In this document: one piece after another, positions 20,428-29,966 of the stretch
How positions within the stretch are numbered: position 1 is the stretch's first letter
Layout of the letters: every line of letters starts with the position of its first letter
From: Candida dubliniensis CD36
Lineage: Eukaryota; Ascomycota; Pichiomycetes; Serinales; Debaryomycetaceae
NCBI RefSeq assembly: GCF_000026945.1
Contig: NC_012867.1
Span: forward strand, 1,178,001 to 1,242,000
Reading direction: 5' to 3'
Length of the DNA: 64,000 bases
Program-made: the position numbers and the translations under genes
The notes under the pieces: generated by a model
Seen by the model: only the letters and a program-made list of their open reading frames with translations
Databases searched by the model: none
Told to the model about the DNA's origin: nothing

Positions 20428-21354
20428 CTGTACCGGTTGGTGAGATGGGAATGATTATAATAGCACAATTGTGAGACTAGGAAATTAAATATGACAATAG
20501 AAAGATCCCTTATACTAATGGCTGGGGGGGGGGGGGGAGAGGACTCTTTCTAGTATATATAATCTAGAGTCTTTATAGTGATGTAAAACTTTGAATGAAG
20601 GTTTGGATGTCCATTTCTTGAAGGAAAACTCATTCCCTTAAATACCTTGAATAGTGTTTGGAACTGGCCGTTTACTGGGAATTATCATTTGAAACAGAAA
20701 GGTTGAAACTCGACTCTCAATCAAAAAAAAAAAAAGAACGCATATGTACAGCCTTGATAATTTTTCGATACTAACTCTATAGGGATTGCAATTTCTTGTT
20801 CAATAATCTCAGGTATAAAAGATTCTGTTTTAAGGAGTATTTTCATTATTATGTCCAAGAAAAAGTAGTCTTATTGATTATTTCAATTTGTTGTTGGAGG
20901 GAATATCTTGTTTAGGAAAAGAAAATTACCACATTCATAGTTTGAGGGTAAAATTGTCAAATTATTACCTCAATGCAACTCATAGGCAAAATATACTCTA
21001 GTAAACTTCTGTTGACAATTTCTTTTAGTGTTGCTAATTTGATTTTGCCTAATTGCTAAGAGTAAGCCACCTTGTGTTGTGTTGTTTAATTGATTTGTTC
21101 CCATTTCAATTTCGGGGTTATATTTTTATTTTTCTCTTGTCTGCTCCTGTACAGGATTTCATCCCCTAAAATAGGTAACCAAGTGAGATAGAGCGAGTGA
21201 CTTATATCACCAGACCCACTCAACATGGGATTTCGGATTACTCTTACATTTTTTTTTTTTTAATTCCCTTCATTTTTTTTTTTTCTTCTTTGCTAGAAAA
21301 ACAAGTGAATCAAACTTCATCATTCTCTAATATTCTAAGTGTTAAAAGACATCA
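20428..21354. promoter_or_regulatory. TPS1 upstream region
   Basis: The 0.9 kb spacer holds a G14 homopolymer at 20524-20537, one CCCCT stress-response-type motif at 21163-21167, T-rich stretches, and a 12-codon upstream ORF (21225-21263) before TPS1. No RNA gene is visible. The pseudogene promoter side and the TPS1 promoter share this stretch. Confidence 0.45.
21225..21263 (+). promoter_or_regulatory. Possible 12-codon upstream ORF of TPS1
   Basis: ATG GGA TTT CGG ATT ACT CTT ACA is followed by four TTT codons and TAA, all before the TPS1 start. The stop depends on the length of a T13 run, so small changes in the run would alter this frame. Whether it lies in the mRNA leader is unknown. Confidence 0.3.
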
Positions 21355-22791
21355 ATGGTTCAAGGAAAAGTCTTGGTGGTTTCAAATAGAATACCTGTTA
21401 CAATCAAAAGATTGGACAATGGTTCCTATGATTACTCAATGTCCTCTGGTGGACTTGTTACGGCATTGCAAGGTTTGAAAAAGACAACCGAGTTCCAATG
21501 GTATGGATGGCCCGGATTGGAAATTCCTGATGACGAACAAGCCAAAGTAAACGAAGAATTGAAATCCAAATTTAATTGTACAGCCATATTTTTAAGTGAC
21601 ACAATTGCTGATTTGCATTATAATGGGTTCTCTAATAGCATCTTATGGCCACTTTTCCATTATCATCCTGGGGAAATGAATTTTGATGAAAATGCCTGGG
21701 CAGCATACATTGAAGCCAACAAGAAATTTGCGTTGGAAATAGTCAAGCAAGTCAATGATGATGACATGATTTGGGTTCATGATTACCATTTAATGCTTTT
21801 GCCGGAAATGTTGAGACAAGAAATCGGTAACAAGAAGAAAAACATCAAAATTGGATTCTTCTTGCATACGCCATTCCCATCATCGGAGATTTATCGTATT
21901 TTGCCCGTCCGTAAAGAAATTCTCGAAGGGGTGTTGAGTTGTGATTTGATTGGATTCCACACTTATGATTATGCCCGTCATTTTATCAGTTCTGTTTCAA
22001 GAATTGTGCCAAATGTCAGCACATTACCTAATGGTATAAAGTACCAGGGACGTTCGATCAGCATTGGGGCTTTCCCCATTGGGATTGATGTTGATAACTT
22101 TATTGACGGTTTGAAAAAAGACAGTGTTGTGGAACGTATTAAACAATTGAAATCTAAATTCAAAGACGTTAAAGTTATTGTTGGTGTTGATAGATTAGAC
22201 TATATCAAAGGTGTTCCTCAGAAATTACATGCATTTGAAGTGTTTTTGAATGAGAATCCGGAATGGATTGGGAAAGTCGTTTTGGTCCAAGTTGCTGTTC
22301 CATCTAGAGGTGATGTTGAAGAGTATCAAAGTTTAAGAAGTACTGTGAGTGAATTGGTTGGAAGGATCAATGGTGAATTTGGTACTGTTGAATTCGTGCC
22401 AATACATTACTTGCACAAATCCATCCCCTTTGATGAATTGATCAGTTTGTACAATGTAAGTGATGTTTGTTTGGTTAGTTCTACTAGAGATGGTATGAAT
22501 TTGGTTAGTTATGAATACATTGCTTGTCAACAAGATCGCAAGGGGGTCTTGATCTTATCCGAATTTGCTGGTGCAGCACAGTCACTTAACGGTGCCTTGA
22601 TTGTTAACCCATGGAACACTGAAGATTTAAGTGAAGCAATCAAAGAGAGTTTGACATTACCAGAAGAGAAAAGGGAATTCAATTTCAAAAAGTTGTTCAC
22701 CTATATTTCGAAGTATACTTCGGGATTTTGGGGTGAAAGTTTTGTTAAAGAATTGTACAAATGTAACCCACAAAAGAGTTTGAGGGACTAA
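21355..22791 (+). CDS. TPS1: Trehalose-6-phosphate synthase Tps1
   Basis: The 478-residue enzyme is a GT20 glycosyltransferase with the UDP-glucose/glucose-6-phosphate motifs in order: SNRIPVTIKR at the start, WVHDYHLMLLP near 140, HTPFPSSEIYR near 180, and GVDRLDYIKGVP near 275. It makes trehalose-6-phosphate from UDP-glucose and glucose-6-phosphate in the cytosol, the first step of trehalose synthesis, which protects against heat and oxidative stress. It has no trehalose-phosphatase domain, so it is Tps1 rather than Tps2 or Tsl1. Length matches the known Candida protein. Confidence 0.95.
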   Translation: MVQGKVLVVSNRIPVTIKRLDNGSYDYSMSSGGLVTALQGLKKTTEFQWYGWPGLEIPDDEQAKVNEELKSKFNCTAIFLSDTIADLHYNGFSNSILWPLFHYHPGEMNFDENAWAAYIEANKKFALEIVKQVNDDDMIWVHDYHLMLLPEMLRQEIGNKKKNIKIGFFLHTPFPSSEIYRILPVRKEILEGVLSCDLIGFHTYDYARHFISSVSRIVPNVSTLPNGIKYQGRSISIGAFPIGIDVDNFIDGLKKDSVVERIKQLKSKFKDVKVIVGVDRLDYIKGVPQKLHAFEVFLNENPEWIGKVVLVQVAVPSRGDVEEYQSLRSTVSELVGRINGEFGTVEFVPIHYLHKSIPFDELISLYNVSDVCLVSSTRDGMNLVSYEYIACQQDRKGVLILSEFAGAAQSLNGALIVNPWNTEDLSEAIKESLTLPEEKREFNFKKLFTYISKYTSGFWGESFVKELYKCNPQKSLRD

Positions 22792-22997
22792 ATAAATTTT
22801 GCTAAGAGCGAAAGAGTGAGAGAAATATACTTTATACACAATCTTGTTAAATTTCATTTAATTCATTATATTTTTTTTTTATTATTTTTTTAGAATGTAA
22901 AAACAATAAAACGATATATTAATTATTCAGTAAAAGAAGTAAAGAACGATAATAAATAAATAATCTGAAACAAAAAAAAAAAGGAAAAGTGTTCCAT

Positions 22998-24437
22998 TCA
23001 ATCTATATAATCGTGATGTTGAAGTTGCTGTTTTGCTAAGTTGGATACATTCTCTTCTGTTAACAACAATGGCTTGTCTTTGATGGTTTTCTTTTTCTCT
23101 ACTGCTTCTTTAGGAACGCTTATTACCTGGGGCTTGATACCAAATGTTCTTAAAACCGAGTTTGAGTATAATGGAGGGTGAATGACATTGCTCTCGGAGT
23201 AAAGAGAAGAATTTGGTAAGTTGGTTTTATGGAAAAATGGCTTCTTGGGTTGAGGTGATGGGTTGGCCGGTGGTACAGGAATTGTTTTCGTTTTGATTGG
23301 TTTATTCTCTTTTTCTTCTTCTAATTTATAATGCTTAATATCGTTTGTAAAATTTTTAGCGGAACTGAATGCTGTCATTAAATATGGCAATTCTTCAGTA
23401 ATACTTCCTTGGTAATTGCTGACAGAATCTTGGTCTTTGACACTAGTGATTGAATGAACCATTGGTAATTGTGGTGAACTTGAAAACATTGAATACTCTG
23501 AATACATATCATCGGGACTAGTTTCGTGTTTCTCATAATAATCTGCTTCAGAGTCAATACCATCCAAATGGTCTTCATATCGGAAATGGTGATGAAGATG
23601 TTCTTGTGGTTTGCCATGAGCTGAAATGGTCGATTGTGGTGTTGTTGCCATTGTCGTCATAGTATCGTCTGCAGTAGTTTTTGGTTGTACTTCTTGTTCT
23701 TCTCTTTGAACATTCTGCTCGTGTCGACTGTCCTCTAACGTTTTATCAATTAACTTCTCTATTCTAAACTTTTCAAACATTTTTTCCAAATCGTTGATAA
23801 CAGCTAAGCATTCATACTTAGCATCACCATCTCCCTGTTCTACAGCATCATTTAGCTGCTGTAGCAATGCAACTATAAACGATTTATAATACGTCACTGT
23901 GTTTTCATCTTCCCACATTTCTAACTCTTCTCCAATTACAATTAATCTAGCTTTTGAATACGAAATGCTTAGCTGCTCTACCACATCATTTTTCAATTTG
24001 ATTATTCGTAGTAGTAACGAAGTCAACATTGTCCCCGCATCACTCATTAAATCTCTTGGTGAAAGTGTTCTAGAGTTTTTACTGATTAAGTCAACATCAG
24101 ATGAGATTTTGGCAATCTTGACATTCAAATCCGTACAAGCACTTATAACTTTATTTGCAACGCCAGCATTGAAATCTTTAACAGTATTGTCTTCGTTTGC
24201 AAAATGATTATCAGAATTGAAATCTAATGATAAAAACTCCCAACTTTTAAATTTCAATTGAATATTTTCCAACTCTTGCAATATTATAAACGAAGTAGAA
24301 CATAATCTATTAATTCGTCGCTCTGATATTTCATGAATTAGCCTGATTAGTTCAGTTGATTTGCATTTGTCTTTACTTAAATTAGGATCCTGCACTAACG
24401 ATATGATTGGATCGGTATAAAACTCTATATCAGTCAT
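22998..24437 (-). CDS. Unrecognised helical protein with low-complexity C-terminus
   Basis: This 479-residue frame is intact and has a good ATG. The first 230 residues are predicted largely helical, with regularly spaced Leu and Ile. Residues 230-340 are rich in Glu, Gln, Thr and His (a Met/Thr stretch and HLHHHFRYEDHLDG). The last third is Pro/Lys-rich (PVPPANPSPQPKKP) and ends with KQQLQHHDYID. It has no membrane segment or catalytic motif that I can see. The Pro-rich part could bind SH3 domains. I cannot name a homologue with confidence. It lies tail-to-tail with TPS1 and its promoter is the 24438-25403 spacer. Confidence 0.7.
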   Translation of the reverse strand: MTDIEFYTDPIISLVQDPNLSKDKCKSTELIRLIHEISERRINRLCSTSFIILQELENIQLKFKSWEFLSLDFNSDNHFANEDNTVKDFNAGVANKVISACTDLNVKIAKISSDVDLISKNSRTLSPRDLMSDAGTMLTSLLLRIIKLKNDVVEQLSISYSKARLIVIGEELEMWEDENTVTYYKSFIVALLQQLNDAVEQGDGDAKYECLAVINDLEKMFEKFRIEKLIDKTLEDSRHEQNVQREEQEVQPKTTADDTMTTMATTPQSTISAHGKPQEHLHHHFRYEDHLDGIDSEADYYEKHETSPDDMYSEYSMFSSSPQLPMVHSITSVKDQDSVSNYQGSITEELPYLMTAFSSAKNFTNDIKHYKLEEEKENKPIKTKTIPVPPANPSPQPKKPFFHKTNLPNSSLYSESNVIHPPLYSNSVLRTFGIKPQVISVPKEAVEKKKTIKDKPLLLTEENVSNLAKQQLQHHDYID

Positions 24438-25403
24438 ACAAGGGTGATGGATTTAATGGATAGTATATGAAGTGGAATAGTTAGGTAAATAGTATGTATG
24501 GATGTAGACGTAAAAAAAAAAAAGAAGGGTTGATAAGGAGAAACAATCGTTAATGCAATTATGTTGTAGTGTCAAGAATTAACATATGTAGAAGAAAAAG
24601 AAGAAAATTGAAATAAACTTGTCTAAAAGATACATAATATGCAGATTTCTACAGTATACAATTAATTTGTGTGTGTGAAGAGATTTACAGAGAGAGAGAG
24701 AAAAAAAAAATCGTATGGTTCAATCATTCTAACAACAAGAAAAGAAAAAAAGGTGATTATGATTGGCACCTTCTCAAAAATGTATGAACAAAACATTCGA
24801 GAAGAAAAAAAAAAAAATTTCTTCCCTCAAAAAGCAAATCGACTCTTATTTTTTCTCCAATTATTTTCTCTTCTGGCGTGTATCGAACCAGGATGGACGG
24901 AAATGTAAGGCGTTGACATCGACGTCTAAACTTGCATTTCTATAGGCGCCCCAGTCCGTTGGAGATAGTCGATACACTCATTTCTTCTGTTGTTAAGCCA
25001 ACAATCAGTTCAGCAACAACCAAGCAGAACACGTAAAATGACGTATGTGTAGTGTCAGCACAAGCAATTCCAAAGCTGAACATTCGATATTTATTACAAC
25101 AACACCATTGCTCTTTGTTAACTATTATTTCTAACAATACCCCCATACACAGTTTATTTATTGCCTAGATTTGATTAGATGTGTACGTCAATTTCAATTA
25201 TCATTTAAATTCTATTTTTCTTTCATGTAAAATACGTAAACTAATTAAATTAAATTAAATAATATAAATAAATAAATAAATATAGACAATATAATGATTA
25301 GGTCAGCCTCTAACTTCAACCACACTTAAGCTCTCAAGAATTCGAATCAATTGACCACGATTCTAGTAATTTGCTGTGGTTGTTTGTCCCATATCATCAT
25401 CTT
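24438..25403. promoter_or_regulatory. Spacer upstream of the 479-residue gene
   Basis: The 966-base spacer holds A-runs, GA-rich stretches near 24690-24710, and an AAATT/AAAT microsatellite at about 25236-25285. Its right end is the 3' side of PTC4. No gene is visible. A GGTTCGA-like stretch near 24890 looks superficially like a tRNA box but does not fold as one. Confidence 0.45.
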
Positions 25404-26441
25404 TCACCTCATAATACCCTTTTCCTTCAATATTTTTTCCTTCATTGATTCATACCAGTCATCCATGGTCTCGCCCTCTTTATTATGTATGGCAACTATA
25501 ATCAATGTCATATTGTCAAACCCAATTCCTGTATAGTTGTTTGCCATGGTTAAACTGTCATTTAGTATGTACTCGACAATTTTATTCAATTTCCATCCTA
25601 AACTCAATTTATCTCTGATTAATTTAACTAATTGGTCATTTTTGAAACAATCCCACACCCCATCACAAGCTATTACTAAAAATTCAGGCGAATCTAACTT
25701 TTCCATATCATATAGCATTATATCTGGTTCAACTGTCACTTGGAACAATTCCGGTGGTAATGTGATTAGCTTATCACCCAATAGCTTTTGATTTTCTTTA
25801 ATATATTTATTTCTTGAACTTGACAAATATGGTAGTTTGAACTTGAAATCACCAAATGCTCTTGACAATGCTAGAACTTCATTAATTCTATTATTTAGTA
25901 TATATCCATTACTATTCTCTATTCTGACTCTTTCCCCCATATTACTAGGTTTGTGATCAAATGACATAGGTTTGGCATATCCATTCTTTGAAATAATACA
26001 ACGTGAATCACCGGTGTTGGCAACAACAATATAATTTGAAATCATTGCCACTACAGTGGCTGTAGACCCACAATTGACCATGTTTGCATGGTGAGATAAA
26101 TCCTTATCGATCTTAAAAAATGAGTCCTTTAAAATATCAAATACATTCTTAAGATCTATATCTTTGATTTGTTTCAAAAAGACTGCACTAGCAAGTTTAT
26201 TCAACTTCATGAATACAAGTTTAGGTAAATGCTCAGCTAAATATTTGGAGCAATTCTTACCACCATGACCATCAAAAACACCAAATACAGCCAAATTTTC
26301 ATGTTCGTTTATTTTGACATCATGAGCATCTTCCATAGTCATTCGATAACCTTGCATGGACCCTATACAGTACGTCAAATTGGTATAGGATTTATAATCC
26401 AATTCTTTCTCTTCAATTGGATGTGATAATAATTGACCCAT
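25404..26441 (-). CDS. PTC4: PP2C-type protein phosphatase Ptc4
   Basis: The 345-residue protein is a PPM/PP2C Ser/Thr phosphatase. It starts MGQLLSHP, as S. cerevisiae Ptc4 does, and has the metal-binding motifs ED (37-38), FDGHGG (D57, G58), ACDGVWD near 262 and FDNMT near 310, plus GSTATVV and NTGDSR in the core. It needs Mg or Mn and dephosphorylates Ser/Thr. The start MGQ would allow N-myristoylation at Gly2, and I infer possible membrane association. In C. albicans a Ptc4 has been described as mitochondrial and linked to cation tolerance; that is from memory. The catalytic set is complete. Confidence 0.85.
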   Translation of the reverse strand: MGQLLSHPIEEKELDYKSYTNLTYCIGSMQGYRMTMEDAHDVKINEHENLAVFGVFDGHGGKNCSKYLAEHLPKLVFMKLNKLASAVFLKQIKDIDLKNVFDILKDSFFKIDKDLSHHANMVNCGSTATVVAMISNYIVVANTGDSRCIISKNGYAKPMSFDHKPSNMGERVRIENSNGYILNNRINEVLALSRAFGDFKFKLPYLSSSRNKYIKENQKLLGDKLITLPPELFQVTVEPDIMLYDMEKLDSPEFLVIACDGVWDCFKNDQLVKLIRDKLSLGWKLNKIVEYILNDSLTMANNYTGIGFDNMTLIIVAIHNKEGETMDDWYESMKEKILKEKGIMR

Positions 26442-27553
26442 TGAAACAATTGATATTTAGATCTATTCTTCTTTCCCACGAGTCTTTTTTATTTTTTAAA
26501 TGTACTAATTGAAAATCACATAAAGTGGAAGTGGCAAAGTACTTTATCTAACTTGGAATGAATGGAGTAAAGTAAAATGTTGGGTCTATTTTTTTTTTCT
26601 ATGTGTAGTAATATAATTGTAACAAGAAGTAAAATAAAATAAACTAAAGAAAGAAATTATATATTTTTATATGTATTTGAAACCCCATCAAATATAATTA
26701 TCTTAATCGTTTCTCTATTCCTGTTTAAAAAAATAACAACAGCAAAAACAGAGAGAAAAAGAAAGAGAGCATCAATACACGCACACACCCGCTCGCGACT
26801 TTCTGTTTTTTTTTTTTTTTTTTTTTTGGCTGTCGTACTTTGTCGGATTTGTTGGGGAAACGAACTCAATTTTGGCTGATAAAGAGTTGTCCTTTTTTTT
26901 TAGTATTTTCATCATTAATCAGCGACATTTATTTGATTGATTAAATATGGTGAATTCCTGCTACTACTCTTCTTTCCTCCTCCGCATTATCGTACAACTA
27001 AAATCTCTGGATACGAGGAGGGTGGTGCTGGCGATATTTGTAAATAACCAAACACACAAAACACAGGTAAACAAGAAAGAAAGGTAAAAGTATAATGTCT
27101 CGTGACGGTTCAGAACTTAATATGGTTTTGTAGCAGCAGCAGCAGCAACCAGTTTGAATATTGTGGTCATTGCTGTTTTTTATTAATTGATACAAAATAG
27201 AAAAGGATTATCTTTGTGTATTATGTTCATTTTTTTCTATTATGCGCATTCTCTCTATCTCTATACTTTATTTATGGTCCCAGTTTGGAGAAATTGCAAA
27301 TTCTCCTTTCTTTCTCACCAGCCTCCTCCTCCACCTCCTCTTTCCCCCTTTTTCAAGCCGACAGAAAAAAACGGAATCTACATATATTAATAGATAAAAT
27401 CAAGAATCACTTCCAGTGGAACTTTTCCTTTTATTATAATTATTATTTTTTCCCTCCAGTCACTCAAAACTCTTATTAGTATTATTATATTTGTTGATTA
27501 ACTTTTTATTTTTATTTTTCTGTTTGATGAAAACCACCCTGATTTAAGATAAT
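26442..27553. promoter_or_regulatory. Divergent PTC4/GH130 spacer
   Basis: The 1.1 kb region between divergent genes has a T-run of about 22 near 26805-26827, a cag/gca repeat near 27134-27149, and a pyrimidine-rich tract before the GH130 gene that includes one CCCCT motif at 27345-27349. No coding frame or RNA gene is convincing. Confidence 0.45.
27527..27547 (+). promoter_or_regulatory. Possible six-codon upstream ORF of the GH130 gene
   Basis: ATG AAA ACC ACC CTG ATT TAA ends six bases before the ATG of the GH130 gene. It contains a CTG codon, read as Ser in this clade. Its closeness to the main start makes it likely to be in the leader if transcription starts upstream, but that is not shown. 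Confidence 0.35.
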
Positions 27554-28582
27554 ATGAGAATTCCATTGATTAACCGAAACTCAATTGAAGGTTGTAAGGA
27601 TTACAAGCCTCCGCAGACTTTCCCAATTGGTCCATTTCAAAAATGGCGTCATAACCCAATAATGAAACCAGACCCAAATGTTGAATGGGAAAGTGGCTAT
27701 TTATATAATGCTACTGCAATTGTGGTAGATGATAAGGTTTTCATGTTATATAGAGCCCAAAATAAAGAGAAGCTTTCTTCAATTGGTATTGCTTGGTCCG
27801 AAGATGGTATTAATTTTGAGAAACATAAGAAACCAGTCATCACTGCCACTGAGTCCTACGAACAGGGAGGTGGATGCGAGGATCCACGAATTGTAAGAGA
27901 TCCCGTGTCAAAGTTATTTGTCGTCACCTACACATCCTATGATCGAATTACTGCAAGATTATGTGTTGCGACGCTGGAAGATTTGTTTCATTGGACCAAA
28001 CATGGACCTATAGTCCCACCATATTGGCAAGATATCGCCGTGGAAAGTAACGGAAAGAATTTGATTAGAAACAATTGGCTGAAATCGGGAGCCATATTCA
28101 CTGAAAGGGCACCCGATGGGAAATACTACATGATTTGGGGCGATTCAGAACTACACCTTGCAGAATCAATGGATTTGGTGAATTGGAAACTCACAAATAA
28201 TTCTGTCAATTGGAATACCTGGGCAAAGGCAATTTTCATTCGTGAAAATAAACTTCTTGAAAGTGGACCAGCCCCAGTGAAAATGGCAGGGAAGTCTAAT
28301 CAATGGATATTTGTTTATAATGCAGCTACTACTGGTGGTGGCGACCTTCCCAAAAATGCCTACACTGTCAATCAAATGCTAGTTGATTACAATGACATCC
28401 ATAAAGGACCCGTGGCAAGATTGGAACAACCTGTTTTAAAACCAGAGCTGGCAAATGAAAAAGAAGGTCAGGTAAACCAAGTGGTTTTCTGCGAAGGTTT
28501 GGTACAGTTCAAGGGTCAATGGTTTATGTATTTTGGTCAAGGTGATTCTGAGTTGGGCGTTGCTATAGCCCCTGTAAATTAA
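27554..28582 (+). CDS. GH130-family beta-mannoside hydrolase or phosphorylase
   Basis: The 342-residue protein has the five-bladed propeller pattern of glycoside hydrolase family 130. It has YNATAIVVDDKVFMLYRA near 51-68, the active-site motif GGCEDPRIV with the predicted catalytic acid Asp110, ESGPAP (235-240), VYNAAT (254-259) and a C-terminal FCEGLV...YFGQGD...GVA. GH130 enzymes cleave beta-mannosides, many of them beta-1,2-linked, by phosphorolysis or hydrolysis. Asn256 stands where many phosphorylases have a phosphate-binding His, and Glu236 is available, so I lean toward a hydrolase. There is no signal peptide, so it should be cytosolic. GH130 is mainly bacterial, so gene transfer is possible. 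Base composition is not obviously different from its neighbours. Confidence 0.8.
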   Translation: MRIPLINRNSIEGCKDYKPPQTFPIGPFQKWRHNPIMKPDPNVEWESGYLYNATAIVVDDKVFMLYRAQNKEKLSSIGIAWSEDGINFEKHKKPVITATESYEQGGGCEDPRIVRDPVSKLFVVTYTSYDRITARLCVATLEDLFHWTKHGPIVPPYWQDIAVESNGKNLIRNNWLKSGAIFTERAPDGKYYMIWGDSELHLAESMDLVNWKLTNNSVNWNTWAKAIFIRENKLLESGPAPVKMAGKSNQWIFVYNAATTGGGDLPKNAYTVNQMLVDYNDIHKGPVARLEQPVLKPELANEKEGQVNQVVFCEGLVQFKGQWFMYFGQGDSELGVAIAPVN

Positions 28583-28612
28583 GTAACTAAATTAGATAAT
28601 GATGTATTGTTT

Positions 28613-29608
28613 TTACTTTCTTTCTATAATATCTCTGATCATCAATGTCAATAAAATATCTATGCTGTTTTCCAGATTATCTATAGCAAGAAACCCGCAA
28701 TTCCATTCACGAGCCAATTGCTTGCCTTGCTCTATTAACTTTGGTGACGCTAGATTACTGTTTTTGTGTGTGCATAATATCCAGATTGGAGGCGAATAAT
28801 CTTTCGTTTCTATATCTTTCTTATCACTGTTACCACTGCTAGATTCTTTTAGTAGATTTCGAAGCGCTACTTTGAAGGAAAACAAATCTTGTTCTTTCTC
28901 TGCATTCTTTTTCCTGATATATTCATTATACTCCTGCCAGGCATCATCCAATGCACCTTTGATAACCGGCAATAACTTGAACGTGTTATCATCTGTAGTA
29001 TTTGATATACTCTCGTCATATCCCGGAGGTGACGAGCCTGGAACAGCACTATAGACAAAAAAATAACCATTTATGTTGCCATTCAATTCACTAGCCCCAC
29101 TGGCAACTAACAAGGGGTTTGTGGATACCGGTTTACGGGGTTCGTTGGCTAGGTTTCCTAATATTTCTTTATCCAAATTGGTGTACAATGAGGCTTCCAA
29201 GAATGGAACCACTTGTTGTGGGTTAAAACTGGGTGTATCTATCAATTCAACTAAAATTGGACCAACATCATTATTAACAACTTTATAGTACTCATTGTGG
29301 GGAACAAATTCATTTGAGTTTACCAGAGGACTAAGAATCGTGTTCTCGTTTCCTTTCACAAATTCAGTTAAGATCTTTGAGGCCTCATTGGAAGGCTTAT
29401 AATTGAAAAGAATTGGATGTATCTGATGAGTTGGATAGTACGTGTCTCGGAAGTTTCCTGCGGTTAGCTTGGATATAGTAGATGTTTTACCTGATTTTGG
29501 TCCTCCTAAAAATGCAAGCCGTACAGGATTAGAATAATTCAAAGGAGTGACAGTTGAAGAATCGAAGTGGGTTGATGATTTTTTGTCCTTTTTCTTTAGC
29601 GATGTCAT
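28613..29608 (-). CDS. P-loop GTPase-like protein, unknown role
   Basis: The 331-residue product starts at ATG 29608; the frame is open further upstream but only through a TTG. It has a Walker A motif GGPKSGKTS near residues 32-40 and a DTPSF sequence at about 120 that could be a divergent DxxG. A low-complexity insert rich in Ser, Asp and Thr lies in the middle, and WILCTHKNSN near 283 could stand for the G4 region (TKxD-like, but degenerate). It therefore looks like a Ras-fold NTPase with altered nucleotide-specificity motifs. I do not recognise an orthologue. It is convergent with the GH130 gene, 30 bases apart. Confidence 0.6.
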   Translation of the reverse strand: MTSLKKKDKKSSTHFDSSTVTPLNYSNPVRLAFLGGPKSGKTSTISKLTAGNFRDTYYPTHQIHPILFNYKPSNEASKILTEFVKGNENTILSPLVNSNEFVPHNEYYKVVNNDVGPILVELIDTPSFNPQQVVPFLEASLYTNLDKEILGNLANEPRKPVSTNPLLVASGASELNGNINGYFFVYSAVPGSSPPGYDESISNTTDDNTFKLLPVIKGALDDAWQEYNEYIRKKNAEKEQDLFSFKVALRNLLKESSSGNSDKKDIETKDYSPPIWILCTHKNSNLASPKLIEQGKQLAREWNCGFLAIDNLENSIDILLTLMIRDIIERK

Positions 29609-29966
29609 TGTAAAGTACTTCTTCAATCAATAAAAGCATAAGCTAAAATGACAATAACTCTAATTCTTTTTTATCTATTATTACTAATATTTAGTCTTTT
29701 TTTTGTTTTTTTTTTTTTTCTTTTTTGCTTTGTCGTACGAAGTTAGCACGGAGTATAGCTTTGTTCTCGTGTAAAATTGTCTCTACAACAAGCTAATGGT
29801 CCTTATGGCAGAATCCCCTAAAAAACAAATCGGGTCGTGTGAATTTGCTTGACTTTGCGATAAATAATCATTAATCCACGATAAGTACAAAAAAAAACAG
29901 AGTTAGTAGTTACAATTGTTTTATCTAAAGTTGAGAGGGAGGAGCTTGAATGAGAAGATTATAATA
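29609..29966. promoter_or_regulatory. Divergent promoter of the P-loop and Vps38-like genes
   Basis: This 358-base spacer separates two divergent genes. It has T-runs at 29695-29725 and no other recognisable element. Confidence 0.4.

Noticed and set aside
24880..24960. tRNA-like stretch with GGTTCGATAC on the minus strand
   Set aside because: The T stem and acceptor do not pair and no anticodon arm can be drawn, so it is not a tRNA gene.
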